A stretch of DNA of 16,047 nucleotides from Bacillota bacterium (GCA_023443515.1 JAEZUC010000077.1:1-16047), one strand, 5' to 3'. Numbered from the stretch's first letter, positions 1-7,097 are shown. Notes: generated from the sequence alone by a model not told the origin. Numbers and translations: made by a program.

Positions 1-2
1 TT

Positions 3-209
3 GGCTTTGAAAGTCTCGAGAAATTCTCTGAAGCGGTTGAAGAGCTTATGAAAAGTATGAATATGCCTGTACGTTTAAGTCAAATAGGGGTTAAGGAAAC
101 TGACCTGCAACATATAACAGAAGTTGGCCTTGGCGCTGCTATTATTCAGTTAACTCCGGCTGTTATGAATAATGAAACAGTATATCAGTTGCTTAAGTCA
201 ATTCTATAA
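3..209 (+). CDS. Iron-containing alcohol dehydrogenase, C-terminal fragment (candidate sulfonate-aldehyde reductase)
   Basis: Only the last 68 codons are inside the window; the 5' part is cut off by the window edge, so this is a partial gene and not a broken one. The reading frame starts at base 3 (GFESLEKFSEAVEE...) and ends in TAA. The tail has the helical pattern of group III iron-dependent alcohol dehydrogenases: a helix, a 'MNMPVRLSQIGV' segment like the family's usual 'lGlPttLselGi', then an acidic D-L-x-x-I helix and a final 'NNETVYQLLKSIL' helix like 'treDVleIl'. The iron-binding domain itself is not visible. It lies 54 bp upstream of the transketolase genes in the same direction, so co-transcription is likely. 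Iron-type dehydrogenases are known as sulfoacetaldehyde reductases (SarD of Bilophila, TauF), so reduction of sulfoacetaldehyde to isethionate is the inferred job. Reduction of sulfolactaldehyde is the alternative. Confidence 0.7.
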   Translation, partial: GFESLEKFSEAVEELMKSMNMPVRLSQIGVKETDLQHITEVGLGAAIIQLTPAVMNNETVYQLLKSIL

Positions 210-263
210 TAAAAAATTTATATATATTGAAAAAATATGAAATCAGAGATTCGGAGGTAAAAA

Positions 264-1094
264 ATGGATAACAAAATCAAAATGCTTGAAAACAGAGCAT
301 GCGAGATACGAAAGTTAACCATACAAACCATTGGTAAACTTGGTGTTGGTCATATAGGTGGAGCGTTATCACTCTGTGAAGTTTTGTCAGTACTGTATTT
401 TGACGTATTAAATATTGACCCTAAAGACTCAAAAATGGAGAACAGAGACAGGTTTGTATTATCAAAGGGTCATGGCGGTCCGGCACTATATTCTGCACTG
501 GCGTTAAAAGGTTTTATTCCAATAGAGGAATTGGATACTCTTAACAAGCCTAACACCAACCTTCCAAGCCACTGCGACATGAAGAGAACAAATGGCATAG
601 ACATGTCAACAGGTTCACTGGGGCAAGGATTTTCAGCGGCAACAGGTATGGCGGTTGCAGCAAAAATGGATAAGAAAAGCCTGTACGTATATACAATTAT
701 CGGTGATGGAGAGAGTCAGGAAGGGCAGATATGGGAAGCGGCTATGCTGGCAGGTGCCAGAGGCCTTGATAATGTTATAGCCTTTACGGATTACAATAAA
801 ATGCAGATTGACGGATTAATCGAGGAAGTAAACGGCCTTGAACCTCTGGATAGGAAATGGGAAGCTTTTGGCTGGCATGTGCAGTCCATAGACGGACATA
901 ACTTGCAACAAATTATACATGCCATTGACAATGCTAAGAAAATTAAAGGAAAACCACACATGATTATATTGAATACCATCAAGGGTAAAGGTGGATTTTT
1001 CTGTGAAAATAGTGTTGCCTCTCATAATATGCCTATTTCTGAGGATACATGGAAAAAGGCTGTGGAATTACTGGATAAAAGGGAGGATGCATAA
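264..1094 (+). CDS. sqwG: Transketolase, N-terminal (pyrophosphate-binding) subunit, candidate SqwG
   Basis: This 276-residue protein is the N-terminal half of a split transketolase, which moves a two-carbon ketol unit with thiamine diphosphate. Visible motifs are the substrate/cofactor histidines in VGHIGG (H30) and SKGHGG (H70), and the metal/pyrophosphate motif starting GDGESQEGQ at 147 with N178 in DYNKMQIDG. A conserved late histidine lies in ASHNMP (H254). The start has GGAGG six bases upstream. The C-terminal half follows two bases after the stop, so the two should form one enzyme. In the sulfo-TK pathway described for Clostridium sp. MSTE9, a split transketolase SqwGH cleaves sulfofructose and then sulfoerythrulose onto glyceraldehyde 3-phosphate. 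Placement in an SQ locus suggests this role, but the same fold serves ordinary pentose phosphate metabolism and the sequence alone does not decide. Family certain, substrate inferred. Confidence 0.85.
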   Translation: MDNKIKMLENRACEIRKLTIQTIGKLGVGHIGGALSLCEVLSVLYFDVLNIDPKDSKMENRDRFVLSKGHGGPALYSALALKGFIPIEELDTLNKPNTNLPSHCDMKRTNGIDMSTGSLGQGFSAATGMAVAAKMDKKSLYVYTIIGDGESQEGQIWEAAMLAGARGLDNVIAFTDYNKMQIDGLIEEVNGLEPLDRKWEAFGWHVQSIDGHNLQQIIHAIDNAKKIKGKPHMIILNTIKGKGGFFCENSVASHNMPISEDTWKKAVELLDKREDA

Positions 1095-1096
1095 TT

Positions 1097-2041
1097 ATGA
1101 TACAAGAAGATAGATGGTTAAGAGAGACCTATGTTGACCTGTTAATAGAATATGCAAACAAGGATAACAGGCTTGTTATAGTAGAAGCAGACCTTATGAG
1201 GGCAGCAGGAACTACACGTTTCGGTGAAACTTTTCCTGAAAGAACTGTAAACTGTGGTGTTCAGGAAGCAAATATGATAGGTGTTGCAGCGGGAATGTCT
1301 GCAATGGGCAAAATTCCTTTTACACATACCTTTACTCCTTTTTCCACAAGACGTGTATGTGACCAGGTTACATTATCCGTTGCTTACGCTGGCCTCAATG
1401 TAAAGATTATGGGTAGTGATCCCGGAGTAACTGCTGAGCTTAATGGTGGTACTCATATGAGTATGGAAGATGTAGCAATTATGAGAAATATACCGGGTAT
1501 GATTATATACGAACCGGTAGACAGCGCTCAGCTAAAGAAAGCTTTCCCGCAAATATTAGAACACTATGGCCCGGTATATATAAGGTTGTTGAGAAGAAAT
1601 GCAGTACAGATATTCGATGACAATACTGAATTTAAGCTTGGAAAGGGTAATGTTCTCAAAGAGGGAAGTGATGTTACCATTCTGGCAAGCGGAATAATGG
1701 TTGCAGAGGCTCTGAAGGCAGCTCAAACTCTGTCTGAAAAAGGAATTGACGCAGAAATAATAAATATTCATACAATTAAACCTTTGGATGAAGAACTTGT
1801 GCTAAAGAGTGCAAGAAAGACCGGAGCAGTTGTAACTGCCGAAAATCATTCAGTACTCAATGGTCTGGGTGGAGCAGTTGCTGAATTCCTCAGCGAAAAC
1901 TATCCTGTTCCGGTACAGAGAGTCGGAGTAAAGGATACCTTTGGAGAAGTAGGTTTTACACAATTCTTAAAAGAGAAATACGGACTTACTGATAAAGAAA
2001 TAGTTCTGGCAGCAGAAAAAGCCATATCCATGAAAAGATAA
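1097..2041 (+). CDS. sqwH: Transketolase, C-terminal (pyrimidine-binding) subunit, candidate SqwH
   Basis: This 314-residue protein is the partner half of the split transketolase. The catalytic glutamate that activates thiamine diphosphate is E57, in GVQEANMIGVAAG, where the family usually has G-I-x-E-x-N-M. The cofactor-ring pocket follows (FTHTFTPFSTRR, 75-86). The usual substrate motif is present as NGGTHMSMEDVAIMR (116-130) but is preceded by the less common DPGVTAEL. The C-terminal third is the usual transketolase C domain (about 180-314: LASGIMVAEAL, ENHSVLNGLGGAVAE). GGGAGG lies 11 bases before the ATG inside the end of the upstream gene, so translation is probably coupled. Together with the upstream half it is inferred to form the sulfofructose transketolase. 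A plain housekeeping transketolase recruited to the operon to handle xylulose 5-phosphate remains possible. Confidence 0.85.
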   Translation: MIQEDRWLRETYVDLLIEYANKDNRLVIVEADLMRAAGTTRFGETFPERTVNCGVQEANMIGVAAGMSAMGKIPFTHTFTPFSTRRVCDQVTLSVAYAGLNVKIMGSDPGVTAELNGGTHMSMEDVAIMRNIPGMIIYEPVDSAQLKKAFPQILEHYGPVYIRLLRRNAVQIFDDNTEFKLGKGNVLKEGSDVTILASGIMVAEALKAAQTLSEKGIDAEIINIHTIKPLDEELVLKSARKTGAVVTAENHSVLNGLGGAVAEFLSENYPVPVQRVGVKDTFGEVGFTQFLKEKYGLTDKEIVLAAEKAISMKR

Positions 2042-2051
2042 GGAGAGTTTT

Positions 2052-2528
2052 ATGAAAAAAATAATTATTGGTTCAGATAAATCAGGCTTTCCATTAAAGG
2101 AAGCAATAAAAGCACATTTAACACAGTTGGGTTATGAAGTTACTGACGGTGGTACCCTCAATGAAGAGGAACCTAAACCATATTTTGAAGTAGCTTCGGC
2201 AGTTGCTAAAAGAGTATCGGACGGAGAGTTTGAAAGAGCAGTATTAATCTGCGGTACCGGAATGGGAGTATCAATAGTTGCAAATAAGTACAAGGGAGTT
2301 TATGCGGCAGTTTGTGAAAACACCTATGCTGCTGAAAAATCCAGAGCTATAAACGATGCAAACATTTTATGCCTTGGTGGCTGGCTTACTGCTGAGTTTG
2401 TAGGTTGTGCCATGGTAGACACCTTCCTCAATACTGAATTTACACAGAATCTTGAAGAATGGCGTGCAAAGAATTTAAGAAATGCAAGAATACAGGTAAA
2501 AAATATTGAAGATGAGATTTATAAATAA
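2052..2528 (+). CDS. sqwI: RpiB/LacA-B family sugar isomerase with altered active site, candidate SqwI
   Basis: This 158-residue protein has the RpiB/LacAB fold signature. The catalytic cysteine is in ICGTGMGVSIVANKY (C67, T69), with the N-terminal IIIGSDKSGFPLK loop and NDANILCLGG (101-110). Authentic ribose 5-phosphate isomerase B has SDHAGF with a phosphate-contacting histidine; here it is K10. The ring-opening histidine just before N-D-T-N (H99 in E. coli RpiB) is I100. The DYPxxA segment is also changed (PKPYFEVA). Such changes suggest a substrate other than a phosphopentose. In the sulfo-TK pathway an RpiB homologue, SqwI, isomerises sulfoerythrose to sulfoerythrulose, and the gene sits directly after the transketolase pair (AAGGAG ribosome site overlapping the previous stop). 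The assignment is inferred from context and the residue changes. The alternative is a divergent pentose or hexose phosphate isomerase. Confidence 0.75.
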   Translation: MKKIIIGSDKSGFPLKEAIKAHLTQLGYEVTDGGTLNEEEPKPYFEVASAVAKRVSDGEFERAVLICGTGMGVSIVANKYKGVYAAVCENTYAAEKSRAINDANILCLGGWLTAEFVGCAMVDTFLNTEFTQNLEEWRAKNLRNARIQVKNIEDEIYK

Positions 2529-2558
2529 ACCAAATAACCAAATCTATTAAAGAAATGT

Positions 2559-2563
2559 GAGGG
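2559..2563 (+). promoter_or_regulatory. Ribosome binding site deciding the start of the small transaldolase
   Basis: GAGGG lies eight bases before the ATG at 2572. The in-frame GTG at 2557 overlaps this site and has no ribosome binding site of its own, so the shorter protein beginning MKYFLDSAK is preferred. That start also matches the family N-terminus (M-x-x-Y/F-L-D). Confidence 0.65.
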
Positions 2564-2571
2564 ATACTGCT

Positions 2572-3252
2572 ATGAAATATTTTTTAGATAGTGCAAAACT
2601 GGATGAAATCAAGTATGCATATGAAAATTTTTGTATTGATGGTGTTACAACTAACCCAAAACATATCCAATTAAGCGGAAAACCATTTATGCAGGTTGTT
2701 AAGGATGTAGCAGCCTGGATAAAGGAAGAAGGAATTGAGGGTATGGACAAATTCCCTGTATCCTTCGAAATCAACCCACACCATGATAAGTGGGAGGATA
2801 TAGTTGAAGCAGCAAAGGAAGTAGCAGCTTATTCACCAAACTACGTAATAAAGCTCCCATGTACCGAGCAGGGTTTAATTGCAGCTAAAAAGCTTGAAAA
2901 AATGGGAATAAGAACAAATGTAACACTGGTATTTTCACCATCACAGGCAATCCCTGTAGGAAAATTGGGAGCTAAGTTTGTTTCACCTTTCGTAGGCTGG
3001 AAGGAAAACAGCGGTGATGATTCAATAAATTATATTTCTGACATTATTAATATATATAGAAACTACGGCTTTGATACTGAAATAATTGTAGCAGCAGTAA
3101 GAAACGGTAAACAAATCGGTGATTTTGCGGCTCTGGGTGCAGATATTGTAACTTGTGGATTAGATGTATACAAAGCAAGCTTTGAGCATCCCTTTACAAC
3201 ATATGGATTAGGTGTATTCAGAAATGCATGGGATGGTACAGCCAAAGAATAA
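2572..3252 (+). CDS. FSA/TalC-type small transaldolase
   Basis: This 226-residue TIM-barrel aldolase is of the short transaldolase family (fructose 6-phosphate aldolase FSA, TalC/YwjH). Numbering from ATG 2572, the visible active-site residues are D6 (YFLDSA), N28 (VTTNP), the Schiff-base lysine K94 (YVIKLP) and the barrel motif VSPFVGW. At the positions that separate the two activities it has E66 (VSFEIN) and F121 (LVFSPSQA), as in true transaldolases; FSA has Q and Y there. It should therefore move a dihydroxyacetone unit to an aldehyde acceptor. Two roles fit the cluster: sulfofructose plus glyceraldehyde 3-phosphate to sulfolactaldehyde and fructose 6-phosphate (the sulfo-transaldolase route), or ordinary sedoheptulose 7-phosphate recycling needed to turn xylulose 5-phosphate back into glycolytic intermediates. 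The sequence does not decide between them. It sits between the RpiB-like and FucI-like genes in one operon. Confidence 0.8.
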   Translation: MKYFLDSAKLDEIKYAYENFCIDGVTTNPKHIQLSGKPFMQVVKDVAAWIKEEGIEGMDKFPVSFEINPHHDKWEDIVEAAKEVAAYSPNYVIKLPCTEQGLIAAKKLEKMGIRTNVTLVFSPSQAIPVGKLGAKFVSPFVGWKENSGDDSINYISDIINIYRNYGFDTEIIVAAVRNGKQIGDFAALGADIVTCGLDVYKASFEHPFTTYGLGVFRNAWDGTAKE

Positions 3253-3288
3253 TATCACGAACGCTGTAGGCGTAGATGGGGGATAATT

Positions 3289-4605
3289 ATGAAACAAAGA
3301 GTTAAACTTGGCGTTGTTTGTCTGACTAGAACCACTTATGAATATAAAACAGCACAGGCAATGTATACAAAAACAATTGAAGACCTTAAAAAGTTACCTG
3401 ATGTAGACTATACATTTATTGAAGAGTGCGTAATTGAAGTAAAAGATGCAGAAGAAGCTGCAGTTAAACTGTTAGCAGCTAATGTAGACGGTTTGGTAAT
3501 AATAAGCGGTACCTTCCATTTGGGTCATCTGGCTTTGGTATTTGCAAAATATATTAAAAAACCATTTTTACTCTGGGCATACAATGAGCTCCCATATGAT
3601 GGCGGTAAAATACGTCTGAATGCTGTTTGTGGCTTAAATCTCAATGCTTCCAATCTTTATAAGACCGGAAAGGATGACTACTCCTGCACCATAGGTGACA
3701 ACATTGATGAAAAATGGGTAGATGCGTTGAGAGTAAAGGTTGCTCTGCAAAATGCAAAGGTAGGACTTGTAGGTTATCGTGCACATGGATTCTTTAATGT
3801 TGGTGTTGATGACATGGATATCTATCAAAAAACAGGCATTTTGATAGACCATTATGAAATTGCAGATATGTTTTCACAGTCTGTTACTGATATAGAGATT
3901 GAAGAAGAAGAGAAGGAAGTCAGGTCGTTATTTATATGTAAGGAAGTAAATGATACACAAGTTAAAAAAGTTGCTCAGCTTTGTGTAAGCGCTTCTAAGT
4001 TTGTTGAAAAAAATGGCCTTACGGCAGTAGCAGTAAGATGTTGGCCCGAATTTGCAGCAAACTATGGAATTTCACCTTGTGCAGCAATGTCCATTCTCCA
4101 ATCAAGAGGAATAATTTTAGCCTGTGAGGGTGATATTGAGGGTGCTCTGTCCATGCTGGCTGGTGCTGCATTAGGTGCTGAAACACCATACCTTGCAGAC
4201 CTTTCACAGGTTGACCTACAGGAAGATTTTGCACTTATGTGGCATTGTGGTGTTGCACCGGCTAATTTGTGGGATGGAAAGAGTGAAAGAACACTCGATA
4301 CCTACTTTGCCGGAGGTAAAGGTGTAACTGCCGGTTTTGTAATGAAAGAGGGTCATGTTAATCTTATGAGATTTGACACTGCCCGTGGAAAAACAAGAAT
4401 GTTCCTTGCAGCCGGTGAATCTATGGAAATGAAGAAACAACTCTGCGGAACCTACACAAAGGTAAGATTTGAGCAGAACATTAATGAACTGCTGAACACA
4501 GTTACCGAAACAGGTGTTGCACATCACCTGGCTATGTTTTACGGAGAATACAGAGATGTATTGAGACTGGCAGCAAAAATGATGAATTATGAAGTTATAG
4601 AGTAG
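3289..4605 (+). CDS. L-fucose/L-arabinose isomerase-like protein (candidate sulfosugar isomerase)
   Basis: This 438-residue protein resembles the FucI/AraA metal-dependent aldose-ketose isomerase superfamily. The N-terminal Rossmann-like part (about 5-165) carries the typical VDGLVIISGTFHLGHLA stretch. The C-terminal catalytic part has RCWPEF (E254), ACEGD (E280), MWHCG (H319) and AHH (H412) as likely metal or substrate ligands, matching the family's CWPE / CEGD / HCG order. The start has a GGGGGA ribosome site. It lies in the sugar-cleavage operon, 36 bp after the small transaldolase. Its likely reaction is SQ to sulfofructose, or another aldose-ketose step in the pathway. A competing candidate for the first step is the DUF4867-like protein at 8369-9031. 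Superfamily assignment is fairly secure, the substrate is inferred. Confidence 0.7.
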   Translation: MKQRVKLGVVCLTRTTYEYKTAQAMYTKTIEDLKKLPDVDYTFIEECVIEVKDAEEAAVKLLAANVDGLVIISGTFHLGHLALVFAKYIKKPFLLWAYNELPYDGGKIRLNAVCGLNLNASNLYKTGKDDYSCTIGDNIDEKWVDALRVKVALQNAKVGLVGYRAHGFFNVGVDDMDIYQKTGILIDHYEIADMFSQSVTDIEIEEEEKEVRSLFICKEVNDTQVKKVAQLCVSASKFVEKNGLTAVAVRCWPEFAANYGISPCAAMSILQSRGIILACEGDIEGALSMLAGAALGAETPYLADLSQVDLQEDFALMWHCGVAPANLWDGKSERTLDTYFAGGKGVTAGFVMKEGHVNLMRFDTARGKTRMFLAAGESMEMKKQLCGTYTKVRFEQNINELLNTVTETGVAHHLAMFYGEYRDVLRLAAKMMNYEVIE

Positions 4606-4617
4606 GTAAAATATATG

Positions 4618-4655
4618 GGCAATTACTGTCAGTTTTTCAACTGATGGTAATTGCC
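4618..4655 (+). other. Intercistronic hairpin, 17-bp stem
   Basis: GGCAATTAC-TG-TCAGTT pairs with AACTGA-TG-GTAATTGCC across a TTTC loop. All 17 positions pair, two of them as G-U wobbles. Only TTAAC follows, so it lacks the U-tract of an intrinsic terminator. It lies in the 87-bp gap between the isomerase and the larger transaldolase genes and may stabilise or mark the end of a processed mRNA segment. Confidence 0.65.
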
Positions 4656-4692
4656 TTAACAAAAGCATCTAAAAAATATTTGGGGGTAGATT

Positions 4693-5757
4693 ATGAGCAC
4701 ATTTAAAGGTAAATTACATGAAACAGTGGTTAAATTTCCAAATACAGATATATGGATGGATTCCTGCGGGGAAAACGAACTGAACTATGCACTAGAGAGA
4801 GGCTGTGTAGGCGCTACAAGTAATCCTGCTATAGTAGGTTCTGTTATCAAAGGTGAATTGTCTATATGGGAAAAACGTATAAAAGAAATGGTGGCAGAGA
4901 GAAAAGACATGACCGAAGAGGATGTGGCTTGGGCTCTGATTTATGAAATAGGTGCTCTTAGATCAAAAAAGCTTCTTCCTATTTTTAATGAAACAAAGGG
5001 TAAAAAGGGCAGATTGTCAATTCAGACAAATCCCAAGTTTTACAGGGACACTGAAAAAATGCTGCAGCAAGCAGATGTTATAAATAGTCTTGGCGAAAAC
5101 ATGCAGGTAAAAATGCCAGCCTCGGAAGCAGGAATTAAAGCGATGGAGGAGGCAACTTACAGAGGAATCAGTATAAATGCTACCGTTTCTTTTACTGTTG
5201 CACAGGCGGTTGCAGTTGCTGAAGCTGTTGAAAGAGGCTTGAAGAGAAGAGAGGCTGAAGGCCTGTCTACTGAAACCATGTCACCTGTTTGCACCATAAT
5301 GATTGGTAGGACTGATGACTGGATGAAAAAATATACCGATGAACAGGATATAATTGTTGATCCTGAAATCCTTGAATGGTCAGGAATTGCAGTTATGAAA
5401 GAAGCTTACAGGATATTTAAGGAAAGAGGCTATAAGACCAGATTACTGTCAGCAGCATGCAGAAACCATCACCATTGGTCACAATTAATAGGTGGTGACC
5501 TGTCAATGACTATTCCTTTCAACTGGCACAAGAAGTTGAACTCATGTGATGTTGAAGTAGCAAGCAGAATTGATATACCTGTTAAAGCAGAATATATGAA
5601 TCAGCTCAAAAAACTCAGTGAATTTAACAAATCATTTGAGGAATTTGGAATGAAGTACAATGAGTTTGAAAAATATGGCGGCTTCAGAGCTACGGTATCC
5701 GGATTTATTGGTGGTTACGACGAATTATTAAAACTAGTAAGGGGATACATGATTTAA
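4693..5757 (+). CDS. Large transaldolase-family protein with unusual active site
   Basis: This 354-residue protein belongs to the long transaldolase branch seen in actinobacterial and Tal-Pgi-type enzymes. Motifs in order are IWMDSC (D23), ATSNPAI (N44), the Schiff-base lysine K140 in MQVKMPASEAG, SINATVSFTVAQA (F167, aligned with F178 of E. coli TalB), then MSPVCTIMIGRTDDW. The strand that normally reads V-S-x-E-V-D-P, supplying the catalytic glutamate (E96 of TalB), reads LSIQTNP here, so Q111 replaces E. FSA has glutamine at the matching site. That could mean aldolase-like chemistry or a changed substrate such as a sulfosugar, but this is inference. The ribosome site GGGGGT precedes the ATG. 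The stop overlaps the exporter's start by one base, so the two are translationally coupled. The role is either a sulfofructose-cleaving enzyme or pentose phosphate recycling. Confidence 0.75.
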   Translation: MSTFKGKLHETVVKFPNTDIWMDSCGENELNYALERGCVGATSNPAIVGSVIKGELSIWEKRIKEMVAERKDMTEEDVAWALIYEIGALRSKKLLPIFNETKGKKGRLSIQTNPKFYRDTEKMLQQADVINSLGENMQVKMPASEAGIKAMEEATYRGISINATVSFTVAQAVAVAEAVERGLKRREAEGLSTETMSPVCTIMIGRTDDWMKKYTDEQDIIVDPEILEWSGIAVMKEAYRIFKERGYKTRLLSAACRNHHHWSQLIGGDLSMTIPFNWHKKLNSCDVEVASRIDIPVKAEYMNQLKKLSEFNKSFEEFGMKYNEFEKYGGFRATVSGFIGGYDELLKLVRGYMI

Positions 5758-6677
5758 TGAAAATAAAACAAACAGCTCCTTTATTGCTATTAGCGTTCAT
5801 ATGGGGATGCTACTATGTCGCAAGCCAAAAAGCCGTTTCGGAAATGTCAGTTTTTACAGTTGGAATTGTGATTCGTTTTATAACTATGATTCTCTTGACT
5901 GTAATAATGTTTAAAAGAAACGAATTAAAGCTGTTAATTAAAACAAAAGGCATTCTATTCAGATTGATACTAATTGGTGTTCTGGGGTTTTCGCTGGATC
6001 TGACGGCATTCATTGGCCTTGGGATGTCACATGCAGGAGCCGGAACTGCTTTATTAAAATGTGATATTATATTTGTCAACTTGATGTCGGTAATAATATA
6101 TAAAGAAAAATTCACAAAGCTGGACTGGACATACACCTTTATAATGCTCTTTGGTGTGCTTATGGTTATGGGAATAGACTTTAGTCAGTTCAAGCTGGGG
6201 AATAAAGCGGATATATTCTTTATATTAAGCGCATTGTTTGTTTCCATCAATGCCTTTATAATCAAAAGCGTACAGCTGGATAAGAAGAATCCCGCTGCAG
6301 ATAATGTAGTTGCGTTCTATAATAATTTTATAACAATGATACTGTTTATCGGCACGTCGCTTGTTATGGGAACCATGGGACAACTCAAACTGTTGGCTGA
6401 AAACAGACCTCTGTTGGTGGCGGTGTTGGCTGCCGGGTTGGGGCAGACACTTATCTATATTGTATATTATTATAACCTCAGACGGTTCCCGGTTTGGATT
6501 GTTAAGGTATTCCTGCTTTTAATGCCAATTGTTGCAACAATAGTAGCCTTTCTCCTGTTCGGAGATGTTATGGTGCTGGGTCAATATATTGGAATGGCTA
6601 TAGTATTAGCAGGAGCGTTTGGGATATTGATTGAACAAAAGAAAAAAGCTGAAGTACAAAAAAAGCTATATTCGTAA
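5757..6677 (+). CDS. DMT superfamily (EamA) transporter, candidate organosulfonate exporter
   Basis: This 306-residue protein has about ten hydrophobic segments arranged as two EamA-type repeats. The first segment carries the family's usual FIWGCYYVASQKA stretch (14-26), and a helix near 90-112 holds GAGTALLKCDIIFVNL. The second repeat runs from about 152 to 292 (GLGQTLIYIVYYYNL, then VFLLLMPIVATIVAFLLFGD), and the tail is lysine-rich, as is common for cytoplasmic ends. It is coupled to the upstream transaldolase gene through a TAATG overlap and is the last gene before the terminator. In sulfoglycolysis clusters a membrane exporter for the C2 or C3 sulfonate end product is expected. This protein is the only candidate in the window, so export of isethionate or dihydroxypropanesulfonate is inferred. 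Import of SQ is less likely because a dedicated ABC system is present. Family secure, substrate unknown. Confidence 0.75.
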   Translation: MKIKQTAPLLLLAFIWGCYYVASQKAVSEMSVFTVGIVIRFITMILLTVIMFKRNELKLLIKTKGILFRLILIGVLGFSLDLTAFIGLGMSHAGAGTALLKCDIIFVNLMSVIIYKEKFTKLDWTYTFIMLFGVLMVMGIDFSQFKLGNKADIFFILSALFVSINAFIIKSVQLDKKNPAADNVVAFYNNFITMILFIGTSLVMGTMGQLKLLAENRPLLVAVLAAGLGQTLIYIVYYYNLRRFPVWIVKVFLLLMPIVATIVAFLLFGDVMVLGQYIGMAIVLAGAFGILIEQKKKAEVQKKLYS

Positions 6678-6701
6678 GTTGGTTTAAATATGAGGGTTTG
6701 C

Positions 6702-6758
6702 AAAAAAAAAGACTGTTCCGCAGGGAATGAATTACATTCGCTGCGGAATAGTCTTTTT
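6702..6758 (+). terminator. Intrinsic, probably bidirectional terminator of the left operon
   Basis: AAAAAAGACTGTTCCGCAG pairs with CTGCGGAATAGTCTTTTT with one G-U wobble. The loop region contains an inner stem GAATG/CATTC. The A-run on one side and T-run on the other suit termination in both directions: after the exporter gene on + and after the ROK gene on -. Confidence 0.85.
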
Positions 6759-6774
6759 GTTATTAAAATAGTAA

Positions 6775-7080
6775 GGACTTGTTGCAAAACCGAAAGTTAT
6801 TTATTTTAACATAGTACTCACCGTATAAAATTGTATCAATGGTTGCTTCCAAGATATTTGCAAGAGTTTCTAGCGGCTCACCATAGGATATTTTACCGTC
6901 GCTCACATTCATCGTCCATGATTCATAGTTTCGCTAAAACCTACCTCATGATAGGTTTTCCGGTAAAATATCCGTGTTCGCCGAGAAACATCTGCAAATA
7001 TCTTTAACCAAGCTTCCATTGATACAATTTATACTCCTAAGTACAGGTTAAGATAGATAAAATAGTTTTGTCACAAGCCC
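6775..7080. repeat. 306-bp fold-back inverted-repeat element (MITE-like)
   Basis: The whole stretch is an imperfect inverted repeat centred near 6928. The outer ends GGACTTGTTGCAAAAC (6775-6790) and the complement of GTTTTGTCACAAGCCC (7065-7080) match at most positions. Perfectly paired inner blocks are AAATTGTATCAATGG (6828-6842 with 7016-7030), AAGATATTTGCA (6851-6862 with 6993-7004) and GGATATTTTACCG (6886-6898 with 6961-6973). The centre holds a further hairpin, AAAACCTA/TAGGTTTT. No convincing open reading frame lies inside, and no clear target-site duplication was found. The structure fits a non-autonomous miniature transposable element, or alternatively a long structured RNA downstream of the ROK gene. 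Confidence 0.7.
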
Positions 7081-7097
7081 TTTTTGTAGAATATAAA

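Noticed and set aside
2557..2571. GTG start for the small transaldolase
   Set aside because: It overlaps the ribosome binding site of the ATG at 2572 and lengthens the protein beyond the family N-terminus.
4216..4668. 150-codon open frame on the minus strand
   Set aside because: It lies wholly opposite the FucI/AraA-like gene, has a cysteine/histidine-rich composition typical of antisense frames and no ribosome site.
5813..6136. 107-codon open frame on the minus strand
   Set aside because: It is the shadow of the membrane protein gene on the other strand, with no independent motif or ribosome site.
6775..7080. Fold-back region considered as a CRISPR array or tandem repeat
   Set aside because: The repeats are inverted and occur as a single symmetrical pair; there are no regularly spaced direct repeats.
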